Shown: positions 54,301 to 64,000, counted from the first letter of the stretch. The stretch: 64,000 nucleotides of DNA from Neolentinus lepideus HHB14362 ss-1 (GCA_001632425.1 KV425563.1:410660-474659); one strand, 5' to 3'. Notes: generated from the sequence alone by a model not told the origin. Numbers and translations: made by a program.

Positions 54301-55830
54301 TCACTGAAGTATTTCCTGTCGCAAAAGAACTTGGGTCGCCGCCTTACTCGCTTTGCGGACAACATTGCGCACTTCGACGTGAAGATTATTTACCGCCCTG
54401 GTCGTCTACAGGCAGCCGCTGATGCCCTTTCACGACGCGAGGATCACCCTGATGTTCCAGATTCAGAGACGCATGGGCCATTATTTGCCTATCCTATGGA
54501 TATTGAGAGGGAACAGAGCAGGTCAGCTGTTTTCGAGAAGCTTTCAAAGCTGCGAAATGACTTACTTAAGGGGGATAGGCCGGAGTCAGAGAATCAGCAG
54601 TTCTTCATCAGAGGTGAACATCTCTATCGTCATGTTAGAAATGGCGACGATAGTTTGGCCCTCCACGTTCCGACTTCTACCATACAGGCGCGCGATTGGC
54701 TTACGCGGCTACATGTTGATTTGGGTCATCTTGGTCCCCGTGTAGTCTTCGAAGCGGCTCGACAGCGCTTCTGGATGCCATTTCTAATGGAGATCGTCGA
54801 AGATGTGGTTAGTCGCTGCGATAGCTGCCAGTTTACGAAGCGCGCACCTGTCCCGCCACAGCCATTGCATCCACTTCCTCGTAGGGATGCTTTTGACTTA
54901 TGGGCGTTCGACTGGGTTGGACCACTAACAAAGACGAAGAAAGGGAATGAGTACATCCTCACGGCGATGGATCACTGTACCGACTTCACTTATGCTGTCC
55001 CTATCCCTCGCCGTTCTCATAGTGCCTTCCTAGAGCTCCTTCGATCCATCATTACCACCTACGGGAAGCCATCAGCAGTCCTCACTGACAACGGTGAAGA
55101 GTTCTTTGCTTACCAGGCTCAAAACTATCTGCAAAGAATGGATATTCGTCACATCCACACTTCGCCATATCATCCGCAAACCAACGGGCGTCTTGAGAAG
55201 TTCAATGATACCTTGGTACAGATACTGGCTCGTTTCACGGCGCCGGATCGACAGGACGAATGGGATGAATACATCCCAGATGCATTACTGGCCCACCGAA
55301 GCCATGTCAGTCAGTCAACCGGTGCTTCACCGGCTTATCTGGCCTATGGTCTTCATCCGCGATTACCCAACGACACAGCGTTCGATACTCTTCGAGTCCC
55401 ACCAACCGACGAGGAGGTTGGACGACTTCAGCACCGCCGCCTCGAACACGTCAAGAATCTTGAACGTTTCCGCTCCGAAGCCAGCACAAGAGCTTTGCGG
55501 CGACTTGAAGCAGAAGCGCAACGTCGTGACGCAGACTATCGTGAGCGCGGTATTGGTATTGGGGACCTGGTCTTGCGCAAGTCGGAGCAGTCATCAAAGT
55601 TACACCCGCGCTGGGATGGTCCGTTCATTGTACATGATGTAACGGATAAGAACACATACCAGCTTCGTACACGCAACGGCTATATCCTTCGGAACCTCTA
55701 CAACGCCGAGCGTCTCCGTCGCTACCACCCATCCGTACCGGATCCTCACCTGTGGTATGCGTCTTCCAACCTCCAGAGACGTGATGCTCGCGCTCGTCAT
55801 CATGAAGAGATGAGAGCTAGGCGTGCTTGA
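51331..55830 (+). CDS. gag-pol: Gypsy-2 Gag-Pol polyprotein
   Basis: A 1499-residue polyprotein for particle formation, reverse transcription and integration. Gag capsid region at about residues 90-270 (FRGRDNEDVGAWLCILEDHL). Canonical zinc knuckle CFNCNRRGHFAQNC at 336-349. Protease IVDTGAPPSYL near 429-439. Reverse transcriptase with KKDGSMRICVDFRALN and VMVYLDDIVIYS (YLDD about 747-750). RNase H from DVDASGN near 898. Integrase zinc-binding H-H-C-C from about 1128 to 1166 (ending CDSCQ). Catalytic Asp, Asp and Glu near 1193, 1252 and 1288 (DWVGPL, LTDNGEEF, NGRLEKFND). No chromodomain; the protein ends in a short Arg-rich tail. The ATG is the first long-frame start after the LTR, and gag and pol share one frame without a stop. 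Confidence 0.95.
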   Translation: MEQANAQLAALQSVLPPEAYNALHGILVDLDARLTENQHFANQGRQLAEEARSTSVSAQDLRNAFHDALSTAQFNIHAPPSTAPTNTSSTTPRPGNIKADPPHFRGRDNEDVGAWLCILEDHLRGQHIAEADWPAQVAVLFRDEAMRWYVALRKARGELTWVQLKDAMLKKYDSPLRVDTLREELRTMSYRGNIARYCELFRSYEQQVPDSEMTFGDRLGYFVSHLPTDIATQIRRDKPSNVEEMYFSAREHDRLTSLNSRNGSSNSSFKKKLKNFVRNAPNSHTSPSSILYSSSDTRAAPASTTAPSNNGVVPMDLDVMEMARSTGNRDMSKVRCFNCNRRGHFAQNCRSPKKRQQGNHRHELHLSEVEPANGSSVPDSPSRIEEILGSPELHILNFSDDPLPQESLPTYPVELGDKRGTAFIDANAIVDTGAPPSYLKGSVAKAIGAEIYPMATKAVIGAGSTTTSAWAIFTLKSGTLKTRVYAYVLDNENIRYDLIIGRNWLKRFQASPHWETNSWFLVDPVTQQTHRLFAKAMSAQEHQEFLFVVEVKKPSFGDRLKAFCKKRFPALFRDKVGFPPMRRWVHDIDTGNAKPIRAQGRPLSPPENEAVRKFIEEGLRDGVIEPSESPWSAPLILVKKKDGSMRICVDFRALNAVTRKNAYPLPRIDENFQNLRGASYFTLLDLKSGYWQVRLSDDAKSKAAFTCRFGHYQFRVMPFGLTNAPATFQNMMNDILREFLDQNVMVYLDDIVIYSRTEEEHVHDVLRVLQRLSEHNLVLSEKKCAWAERELLYLGHIVSGEGIRTDPSKVEAISHWPRPETVTKVRSFLSLAGYYRRFIKGFAKLAGPLYDLTQGSPRKNDAVQWSAACETSFRVLKKKLTSTPILCYPRPWRLFVIDVDASGNCIGGILHQAQTPYDDLKEGRGIPDDASRFNFKDSDLRIVAYESRRMTPTEQRYSAQEREMLAIDHCLQKWRGFIEGSPIVVRSDHESLKYFLSQKNLGRRLTRFADNIAHFDVKIIYRPGRLQAAADALSRREDHPDVPDSETHGPLFAYPMDIEREQSRSAVFEKLSKLRNDLLKGDRPESENQQFFIRGEHLYRHVRNGDDSLALHVPTSTIQARDWLTRLHVDLGHLGPRVVFEAARQRFWMPFLMEIVEDVVSRCDSCQFTKRAPVPPQPLHPLPRRDAFDLWAFDWVGPLTKTKKGNEYILTAMDHCTDFTYAVPIPRRSHSAFLELLRSIITTYGKPSAVLTDNGEEFFAYQAQNYLQRMDIRHIHTSPYHPQTNGRLEKFNDTLVQILARFTAPDRQDEWDEYIPDALLAHRSHVSQSTGASPAYLAYGLHPRLPNDTAFDTLRVPPTDEEVGRLQHRRLEHVKNLERFRSEASTRALRRLEAEAQRRDADYRERGIGIGDLVLRKSEQSSKLHPRWDGPFIVHDVTDKNTYQLRTRNGYILRNLYNAERLRRYHPSVPDPHLWYASSNLQRRDARARHHEEMRARRA

Positions 55831-55990
55831 CTATTGTAAGCACAGCTTAACTGACCATTAGAAATTTTCCTGAGACGCTTTCAGAGCGTGAGAGTCAGCA
55901 ACAGGTTTGGACATTTGCGATTTCTTATTATTATTTCATCTGTATTTTACCATCTATTTTGCAGGAGCAAAACGCTTAATGAGGGGATGA

Positions 55991-56294
55991 TGTAGAGCGC
56001 CGTATTTGCCTCTATTGATTATTACCATATTTAGCGTATGTTCCTTCGTTATTCGTACTTCATCTTCTGTCATAATAAGATATTAGACATAGATCCTACT
56101 TCGTCATATTTCGTCATATGGATTCTTCTACTATATTCCATGTTCTTGGCTTTTATCATATGTCTCACTTATTCCACTTTATGTTCCTTATAACTACGTC
56201 ATAGCTAACAAGACTCGTGTATTTAACAGTCGAGTAGTTAGCTCGAATGGACAGATATCTCCATTTACGTCTTGAAGACGTGAGTGCATTCACA
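55991..56294 (+). repeat. Gypsy-2 3' LTR
   Basis: 304 bp, identical by eye to the 5' LTR. It reads in the same direction as the RING gene, whose ATG is 310 bp beyond, so LTR-promoted or read-through transcription could enter that gene. Confidence 0.93.
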
Positions 56295-56604
56295 CGGGGA
56301 ATAGGCCACGTGGCCGAGCGTTTACGAGGGCCACAGTGGCGGGTCCCTCGAGCCACATGTTGGCTTCTCGGTGTGCGCTTACGATTCGAAATGCGAACGT
56401 TTTTAGGTCCAAACATCAAATTTGCATGCCTGGCTTACCAGCACTACTGATGACATCGATGAAGAGTGGTCGAGCACGATGGAGGTAACGCGTCGTAGTC
56501 ACGTGAACCCTGACACCTGCTCTTGCCTTCCACGTCGTTGCGCTTTACAAACTCATTGTAAAAAGTCGTCCTCGACATCCAAGACTATATTAGCTTGACG
56601 AGCA
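56295..56604. promoter_or_regulatory. Remnant promoter of the RING gene beside Gypsy-2
   Basis: 310 bp between the 3' LTR and the RING ATG. It includes CATCGATGAAGAG and GTCACGTGAACC (CACGTG E-box near 56500), a common fungal bHLH site. Confidence 0.5.
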
Positions 56605-57718
56605 ATGTCTTCACGAAACATTACTGAGGAGCCTGCCCATGCTGATGAGCCCCTCCCCACCCCTTCAACAAGCCGACAACTTCGTCCTTATCGAGCTCGA
56701 TCTCGCGGACGAGGGTCATCTCGAGGTTCTTCTAGTGCGTCGTCTAGGGCCTCATCCATTGCCAGGTCTGGTCCTTCCAACTTCGGGAGCTTGGCGTCCA
56801 TCGCTACAAATGACCCCGTGAACATCACCGCTACAGCGTATGGAGGTCTGACCATGGACGGAGATGCCGGACCTTCTTCAAGCTCAGGATCTCAAATGCA
56901 GATTGATGCTACCTATAGTACTAGAGGGAAAAAGAGAGCGGAGCCGGTCGTACTTGGATCTTCACCGTCAGGTAGAGCAAAGAAAAGGAGGAGAGTCAGC
57001 TTAGAAGGGGTGGCCGTTGACGTCCCTAACCTGCCTTCAGACCACGAATATGAACCCATGTCCGTCGTCGACGCAGATGCGGAGACGCAGAGGATTATCG
57101 ATCTATCAAGAGCCAGTCCTACCGCAGACGCCGCATCGCAGAGCTCGAGCTCTCCGCTCAGCACACTAGCCCAAGCCTCATCTTTTCCGCCAATACACAT
57201 CGACTTGACCGACATCGACGCTTACTCTCCCGAGGTTCTATCCGCTATCTCGTCCTCGACATCCAAACAGCCACCCATCCCATCGTCTTCTGCATCACAG
57301 CCTGCCGCTTCCTCATCGAAACTCCCAAATCTTCCCGACCCAATCCCAACCCCAACCCCCCAAGTCCCAGCTATCGAACCCCTCTCCGCCTATACCTGTC
57401 CAATATGCTTTTCCCAGCCCACACACGCAACGCTCACACCATGCGGTCACGTCTGCTGCGGTGAGTGCCTCTTCACCGCCGTCAAGACCACCATTGCGCG
57501 GTCCCAGGGGGTGGTGCTACGGGAAGCCAATGTCGCAAGGTGCGTAGCATGGACTGTTTGGGTGAAATAATAGTGCGACTAATGAGGTTGGTGGGTGACG
57601 CCCCACGACGTGGTCCGGGTGATCCAGGTGCCCGGTATGCCGTGCGACGATACCAGGATGGGATGGAAAGGGCGGAGGTGTTATTGGATTGAAGCCGAGA
57701 ATAGTGCTGAGCTTGTGA
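56605..57718 (+). CDS. RING-finger E3 ligase with SUMO-interacting-like motifs
   Basis: Probable nuclear ubiquitin ligase. Exons 56605-57539 and 57628-57718 (88-nt GT-AG intron) give 1026 nt (341 residues). The RING is built across the intron: CPICF at 265-269, CGHVCCGEC at about 283-291 and CPVC supplied by exon 2, a C3HC4 pattern. Without splicing the final Cys pair is lost. Upstream is long Ser/Arg-rich disorder with a Lys/Arg patch (AKKRRRV) like a nuclear localisation signal. Hydrophobic-acidic stretches RIIDLS and PIHIDLTDID resemble SUMO-interacting motifs. The layout (disorder, candidate motifs, C-terminal RING) fits Slx8/RNF4-type SUMO-targeted ligases, an inference. Exon 2 ends GVIGLKPRIVLSL. 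Confidence 0.82.
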
Positions 57719-57936
57719 CTACCGAGCGCCCACTTCGTGAAGTTCTAATCCAATTACCCTTTGCATGCGACCTGTGGTTTGCATATCCAGGAGATTGTGC
57801 CCAGCAACGTGAAGTCATGAACACCGAGCACACAGCGTCTTCCAGACGTGCCACTCACGGGAGAGCAAAATACCACAAATCTTCTTCGTATGCAAGGACA
57901 GGAAAACCTTTTTCCCTGCCACAACGAACTCGACCA

Positions 57937-60372
57937 CTAGTTCCAGTGTACATCCTTCGCCCGCGACCTGCATATACCCAGTACATGAAAGTCGTTGTCG
58001 CCAAAGACAGTCACATGCTCTGTTAGCGTAGCCTGGCCGACGACATAATACTGCAATTCTCCTCCATCTTCGGTGGACAGAATACATTCCTCGTGGACTG
58101 AAATTGTCATCAGAGCGTAAGAGTGAGCGAGCGCGTCGTAATCTGATATTGGCAGCCAGCGCAGGTAGTCTTCCGTGCACCCACAGTGCAGCTCTTCCGT
58201 CCTAGGGTCGGACCGCGCTATCCATGACGATACCAGGATTTCTCTCAGGACTAGATTTGAATCGTCGCCAGTCGCAGTTTCTGGTAAGCGGCGGATGTAC
58301 AGCACGAATGGTTTTGAAATCCTACTAGGAACCGCCGCCGGCACTGCTGAGTCGAGGAACTCGAGTAAAGTGCGCTCTCGGCTTGTGCGCGATTCGAGGC
58401 TGTCGGGCCACTGGCAGTCGGAGAGATGCTCAAGCAAATCCTCAAAGTTAGCTTGCTCCTCGACTGACAAGGTCCGTACTCGAAGTATATTCAAGAAGCC
58501 ATCTACTGTGTCCTCCAGCTTTCGCAGAATCTGCGTGTTGGCTCTGATGGAAGGAGCTTGGAAGTGAGATTCTGTCCAATAATAAAGACATGTAATCCCT
58601 TACTGTGGAAGCATGCTACCCAGCTCGGTGCATATCTGGACATACCGGTCTCTTCTTATCATGACAGTAAGATCGCTGCGACGTTCACTCATTTCTTGCT
58701 TGACCTCTGCATACCACTTGAAATAAGGACTTAGGAGCTGCTCGCACCATCCTGCCACACCTGCGTGTCCGGCCGCTTGCGATTGGATGTCTCGCAGCGC
58801 TTGCGTGATGTCCGCGCTCATCTCCAAGCGGAACGAGGAAGTGTCAATATAGCGAGATATGAGTACATCCACAGCTTCGAAGTCGACTACTGTGGTATAG
58901 CTATACAGGGAGTTCTGTGAGACTACAGCCACGGCAAATGTATGCGTGCTCACTTTCTGCCGGGCAGCACGAGGGTTCGCAGCGCCGGTATCAACATTGT
59001 CTTCCACACCAGCTCTGAATCGATGTCTGTGACGTTGCCGTAAATGTGGAACAGCATTTTGGAGACGATCGTATCCCCACAAGCCACTGAATACCACCAG
59101 CGATCTATTAGAGGTGTGAAGATGCTGCAGAGATTCGTCATACGGCTATAGCGCCATGTATTATGAACAGTAGCGAGCATGACTTGCATGGCCGCCAAAC
59201 TGCCTAGATGAGGATCACTTGCCGTTTGCTCAGCGATTATTGATAAGAGTGAAGTAGTAATGACTTACAGAGTGAAGTGCAAGAGCTCGATCAAAGTGCA
59301 TCTGTATTGGTGGATGAGAGCATCAGCTTTAAGGCCATCAGACCATACGTCCCCGGTAAAACCCAAATCGATTTCTTGCAGACGTGCCGACCGGTGTAGA
59401 ACCTTATCTTCGCCTACAAACTGTAGGACGCGATGCGATCGCGCAAGCAGCGAGTCGGTATCGCGGTATCGTCCCCAGCGCTGGTATAGATCCTCCAAAG
59501 CAGAAGTCACGCCTAGCGAGGAGAAAGTCGCATTGAAATTGGGATGGAGGCTTATCAGCGTCGCGACGTATGTAATAGTCTGATGCAGAGACACAATGTT
59601 CTTACTTCTACATACCAGGGTTGTGAGACGTGAAAGAGTCCGAGACATTCGTGACCGACCTGAGTGCCTTGACCAATGTCTTGCAGAGGCGATGGTCCTG
59701 TGAAAGCGCTTCAATGTGTGCAGGTCGGCACTCCGTACATGCAGCTTGAAATATCCAGTTGACTATATCAACAGAGAAGGGCTCGCCGCCCGACGTGCTG
59801 CCGAAGTAGTGCGGCGACCAATACATCCACTGCCCGCAGCGCACGCAGTGGAAGAGTTGGCTTGGCCTCGGTCGTATCCTGCGAGCAACGCGGGACGGGC
59901 CCAGACCTATGCGCTCTCCTGCAGAGCTCAGCAGTCCTTCGAACTTCCGACCTAGAAACGACAGCAATTTATCTGCTGTCCGACCAGGCCCTGGGATATT
60001 CGAAGCCGTGGAAACACTAGCAGGATACAGCATCACTGCCTCACCATGTTGAATTACAGCGGAGGATTGACTGAATACGAGGAGGTCCCGCGCATCGTCA
60101 AAGCAAAGGGTGAGGTGTGATGGTCTCAGTGACTCTGAACGAGGACCGAGGTTCAGTGAGTGTTCTATCCTGCGTCCGAGCTTTGAGACCATATTCCCCA
60201 CCGTTCGCCCTGGACCTGGTAAGTTGGAAATGATAGAAGCACTGGCGATAGACATCGATACATCCTCGTCGCCTAGACTGATCCCAGCATAAGACGTCTC
60301 GGAGAGTGGAATATCATCCGGATTGTCGAAGTCCAATGTCACCTCATACCGACCATGTCTTGTGCGTGACAT
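57937..60372 (-). CDS. Basidiomycete hypothetical protein, multi-exon
   Basis: I recognise no domain. The start is the ATG at 60370-60372. Exon-sized frames in order: 60372-59608 (MSRTRHGRYEVTLDFDNPDD; contains two related units NLPGPGRTVGNMVSKLGRR and NIPGPGRTADKLLSFLGRK about 80 residues apart; then C-x2-C and C-x2-C pairs in FHCVRCGQW and AACTECR, a possible zinc site); 59600-59265; 59198-58985; about 58970-58600; and 58560-57937, which closes the protein. Each junction has plausible GT-AG signals, but I did not verify every phase. Rather uniform helical content after residue 250. Such lineage-specific proteins with no assigned function are common in mushrooms. The convergent RING gene ends 219 bp away. 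Confidence 0.6.
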
Positions 60373-61420
60373 GGGATGGTCTCAGACTAGTGTGGCTTCA
60401 CCGGTGCACCCGCAGTGCCTACTGATTCTCAGAGCTCTCCTTCAAGCGCTTATCTTTACTACGTCTTGTATGCGGCTATGCCAAACTAGCGAAGCGCGTA
60501 TGACCCTGGCAGCAGAAACGTGCATAGACTGGATGACGTAGGCATCAAACAAAGAATATCACCAAAGAGATACAGCGGTTGCGACCTGCAAGGTCTCTGG
60601 CATCCGAGAATGAAATCCTTCTTCTAGTCACTTATATTTGTCCTTGTTTTTATCTTCTTTGCCGCGTATGGCAGTAGCCACGTCGTCGTTATTCCCCTGC
60701 TAAAGCCACCGACTCATCAGAATGACAGGACAGGTGAGTTGACCGAGCACATGTCGGTGTCATAGGAGATCCTTTAGAGCTCAGCAAATATTTGCTCTCG
60801 GAAGACAGAAGTGATTCAAGTGAAGGATTAAAACGGACAGCCAATCGAGGAAGGTGACAGAGTCAAAACTCGATTTAGAAGCGGAAAGAGGGAGGGCGTC
60901 GTGAGTTAGATCCTCCTCGTGACGCTCATAGTGATGCTCGTGTACTGCCTTTGCAGGTCCAGAAGATAGTCACCTCCGAGCCACAGGACACTTCCGACCT
61001 CCCCGTAGACGTGAAACATCCTCCCAAGGTACTTGTCTCCGTCCGGTCTTTCCGATGCCATGCTGAGCAATTTTGCATCCTAAGGTTCTTTTCAAGGATC
61101 AGGTATGAAGCACTCTGGCTTGGACGTACTGTTGACCGCGTTGACAATGCTGGTAGCATGGGCATATGGCGTCCCACAACCCGGGTACACTAACTCTTAC
61201 CGAGTCCTGATTAATGCAGATAGTAATGATCTCTCTCTTTGACAAATTGGTTCAGTGTACTTCTAGTGTTTCTGTTCTTTATTGTATCTTCCTGTCTAGT
61301 GCAATATTTGTTTCTAATAATGTGATGCATTAATAAATGTCGCGTAGGTACAAAACATTGTATGTCATACACAAGCTTTATAGTGGCGTACTATTGAAAG
61401 CCCCGTCGTAAGTGCCCCAA
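60373..61420. other. 1 kb without a gene seen
   Basis: Upstream region of the hypothetical gene, then AT-rich sequence. The short frame at 60951-61193 shows no family resemblance. Confidence 0.4.
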
Positions 61421-61974
61421 TTAGCCCATTCTCCCAAACCGAGGATCAAGGAATGATTCGCTATAGGTTCTTGGCATAGTTTCGTCACTTATGCCCATAC
61501 TTGGAGAAGACGTATCGTTTCCTGGAGGCCATTGCGACTGCATCTGCACGTCAGATGACGAAGCATTGCTGAAACTAGCTGCGCCTGATATGCTCTTTTC
61601 AGGGGTTCCTGATGATCTCTGCGCTGTGTAATAGCCATAGGAGTATTGCGGAAGTTGCCAATTAATGACCAAGAGACTCGATGTCTGTCCCCATCATGTC
61701 CAGCCCGAGCATCTCTGCCATCTCACGTCCCAGGTAAGGGTCTGGGTTATACTCGGCCTCATAAGGGGTTTTGGTGTCTCAAGATCTGATATGCGCATCC
61801 CAAGGATCCTGACTGGGTCCCGGCATAGCATGACTATGAGGTTCCAGTCCAGTTACAGAACTGGCACTAGGAGCCGAGAGCAGATTATCGCTCGCCAGGC
61901 GAAGTTTAACTCCCTTCAGTAGAGCAGAGAACAGCACAGCACCAGGCCAGCAAGCCTAAAGTATCCCCAGTCAC

Positions 61975-62344
61975 TGTTACGAAGCGCATAGCAACTGGCA
62001 CACTATTTGTATTTTCTTTTCACTCCTATTGTCTCATTGGTAACTATGGATGCGCGTCTCATAGGATACGCTCTCATGCTTATTGTTCTTTGTCTGTTGT
62101 GCATTCCCAAGTCGATAAGGACGGGTATCTAGCCTACACGTCTCGGCATCGGACACTCGTATATAAACTCTCTTGTACACTAGCTATTACCTTAGCTTAA
62201 CCTCCTTTGGTTATATGACTAGTTTCCTCTCGAAACCTCGATGACCCTTGACTATTGAGTCTGGGTGAACAGTGACATAAGTCTATTACTATATCAGCGA
62301 GACTTATCAACAAGAACAACTCTCTGAGGAGACTTTTCCTAACA
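61975..62344 (+). mobile_element. Solo LTR of the Gypsy-1 family
   Basis: 370 bp from TGTTACGAAGCG to TTTTCCTAACA with target duplication GTCAC on both sides (61970-61974 and 62345-62349). It shares the TATATAA box and the AGCTTAACCT segment with Gypsy-1's LTR but is clearly diverged and about 60 bp shorter, so it is older. It formed by recombination between the LTRs of a full element. Confidence 0.92.
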
Positions 62345-62827
62345 GTCACACTGTGACAACTGATCGAGAAACACTTGAGACTCGTACCTCCATAGCCTGT
62401 AGTGCAGATAGGCACTGAGCCAAACCTCGCCGTGAGGCTTCGACCACAAGGCCGACGTTGACTGTCAATTCGTATGACTTAAGAACCAGACTCGCTGTAT
62501 AAGTTAGACCATGCACGGGCCAAAATGTGGACAACGCTATTACACAGATCACGGATTCAGTGGTGTGCAAGAAGATAGCTGCGACTCGCTTACCCTGCAT
62601 TCAGAACATAAGAAGGCAGAAAAGGAGCACTGTACTGCAAAGTCAACTTCTCTCGGCAGGCATCAACTAGGATTTTGGTATTAGGAAGCCGGGAGACTCG
62701 AGGAAATGTACGAGTCACCTATTTCGCTGATTCTCACAGCAGCAGCGTGACATGTCTCAAAATGCCTCATACGGTCTTGAAACTTTCACTTGAAGTCTGT
62801 GGTGCCTTCCGAGCTGTGCAAATACAA

Positions 62828-62850
62828 ATGGATATATATATATATATATT
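62828..62850. repeat. TA microsatellite
   Basis: A run of alternating TA inside an intron-like part of the transcription-factor relic. Confidence 0.8.
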
Positions 62851-64000
62851 CACGAAATAAGTCTGGAATATGTGCCGTCTCATGTTTGGCAGTCTGAAAA
62901 AATTGCAAAATGTCAGTCAACGCTTCTGAGTGTGCCTCTTCTCTTTGGCTCAAAATACTCACAAGGCACAGTACAGGATTAACACAGCATACCAATAGTT
63001 CACATGGAGCGTCATGACATGGGGAGGTGCATCGACTAAAGTCATGGGTGATACATACCGCAGACCCTGTGGTAGACTTAAATGCCATCGGTGAAGGCTG
63101 TTGTCCAATGCCTGCCATGTTTGTGCTGGTGGTGGCAGTTTTGGTTTGACTGGATACATGGTGCTGACTATGTCACCAATTATTGTGGCTGGAGAATGGA
63201 TACGTTGACCTCCTGTAAACTAACAGGTGAAATAGGCGTACCTAAAGAACAAGAGTAAATGAAGTGGGGGGAGAATTGTTCTGATATGGGTATGGAAGTG
63301 CTTGCAGTTGGATCATCGCCTACTGGCTGCCATAGGCGACTCAGATTGCTTAGCTACACATCATAGAATTGTCTCAGCATATCGAGGGATCTGAGTTTAT
63401 GCAAACCGATCTTACAGTTGAACCATCAGAATCTGGTAATGAGACTTCGAAATCGCTGTCATGGATACAGACAGGACACCCTACGAGCATTATAGATGCA
63501 TCTCGTGATTCCTAAAGAGTAGTTACATACCTAGGAAGGCACTCAGATGCCTATGGCGAGGTCTCTTTATTAATCTCACAGTCTGAGAGACGGAACAGCA
63601 TACCTATCAACAATGCATAATGTCCACCATACTGCTCTCCTCACCCACTTATCGCTGTCCGAGAACAGATTGCTGCCCTTGAACTGCCAATTCGCCAGAT
63701 CCCAGTTCACCCCAAGGTCAAATGCATGTCATGTCTGGTCACGCCAAGGCTCTGAACAAGCCTCTCTGCTACTGACGTACCATATGAATCGCCATGCCTA
63801 CCCTAGTTAAAATTCTGGAAAATGACGCTTAAGGAAGATTGGCGTACCAGTGTATAACCAGGCTTGCTCAGTTGAACCTAAACAATAGGTATGAGACGGC
63901 CCACAAAACTCGGGATACAGGTGCATACCTATTGCGAATTCTCAGACACCTATGAGGAGAACGGCTTGGCAAATCACAGGATGACTATGATGCATAGTCC

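Larger units (their letters stand above)
50824..56294 (+). mobile_element. Gypsy-2: intact Ty3/Gypsy retrotransposon, single polyprotein
   Basis: 304-bp LTRs at 50824-51127 and 55991-56294 read identical from end to end (TGTAGAGCGCC...GCATTCACA). One uninterrupted 1499-codon Gag-Pol frame fills the interior. The flanks share CGGG (50820-50823, 56295-56298), a 4-bp or imperfect 5-bp target duplication. A purine-rich GAGGGGATGA precedes the 3' LTR. Identical LTRs and the intact frame mean a very recent, probably still competent copy. It differs from Gypsy-1 in the fused Gag-Pol, lack of a chromodomain, lack of a third ORF and a different reverse transcriptase motif (YLDD against YMDD). Confidence 0.94.
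61421..64000 (-). pseudogene. Fungal-specific transcription factor, decayed and LTR-interrupted; runs off window
   Basis: Minus-strand exon pieces follow the order of the fungal_trans regulatory domain of Zn2Cys6 activators. Near 63.95-63.87 kb there is LLIGVREFAIG, then EQAWLYTG. Near 63.70 kb there is LGVNWDLANWQFKGSNLFSD. Near 63.46 kb there is CIHDSDFEVSLPDSDG. Near 63.2-63.0 kb there is IIGDIVSTMYPVKPKLPPP, then NSLHRWHLSLPQGLRYVSP and MTLHVNYWYAVLILYCAL. Near 62.45-62.36 kb there is ASRRGLAQCLSALQAMEVRV. After the LTR come FSALLKGVKLRLASDNL (61.9 kb) and EYNPDPYLGREMAEMLGLDM (61.73 kb). A solo LTR splits it at 61975-62344, a stop (TGA after HIRS) and a frameshift near 61670 follow, so the C-terminal part at least is dead. 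The DNA-binding domain would lie beyond 64000. Confidence 0.7.

Noticed and set aside
1..64000. CRISPR arrays, operons or bacterial ribosome binding sites
   Set aside because: The sequence is clearly fungal nuclear DNA with spliceosomal introns; no regularly spaced direct repeats were seen.

Overview
The window is nuclear DNA of a filamentous basidiomycete (Agaricomycetes; several genes read like Polyporales homologues, but that placement is from memory). The evidence is the gene structure: exons are split by many 45-70 nt GT-AG introns, and the gene content is mitochondrial, secretory, DNA-repair and wood-decay genes, a basidiomycete-type HET protein, and Ty3/Gypsy retrotransposons with 5-bp target duplications.

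Layout. (1) 1-19.8 kb is a nested transposon island. Old minus-strand gypsy debris (pol tail near 4.45 kb, gag at 7.1-9.2 kb and again at 16.3-16.5 kb) is split by two later insertions: a 2.56-kb near-perfect palindrome (4556-7119) and an intact young gypsy element, Gypsy-1 (9199-16327, TSD CCCTC). A 346-bp MITE-like element lies at 19.48-19.82 kb. (2) 20.1-20.9 kb carries succinate dehydrogenase subunit C (minus). The next 4.4 kb has no gene I can assemble, but it holds a word repeated on one strand. (3) 25.3-31.5 kb carries a GPI-type secreted protein (minus), a broken hypothetical gene, ATP synthase subunit g and a 12-exon DUF6534 membrane protein. (4) 32.1-42.1 kb is compact and conserved: GH79 glycosidase, Slm1-like PH protein, PHO88/SND3, GH12 endoglucanase, HUS1 checkpoint clamp and a Maf-type pyrophosphatase. 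(5) 43.7-47.0 kb is a single 1114-codon ORF with a membrane anchor, two different tandem repeat arrays and a HET domain. (6) 48.8-57.7 kb is ERV41 (minus) and a RING-finger gene (plus), whose shared promoter interval has been split by a second intact element, Gypsy-2 (50824-56294). (7) 57.9-60.4 kb is a basidiomycete hypothetical gene. (8) 61.4 kb to the end is a decayed Zn2Cys6-class transcription factor interrupted by a solo LTR of the Gypsy-1 family.

Themes. The conserved genes do not form a pathway. Several are arranged as divergent pairs with short shared promoters (SLM1/PHO88, HUS1/Maf, ERV41/RING). Two polysaccharide-active secreted enzymes (GH79, GH12) lie 4 kb apart. The points most worth following are the repeat-rich HET protein, Gypsy-1 with its apparent self-priming site and extra zinc-knuckle ORF, and the large palindrome. 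Exon coordinates were derived by hand from splice consensus and reading frame; where exon lengths sum to a clean reading frame I say so.
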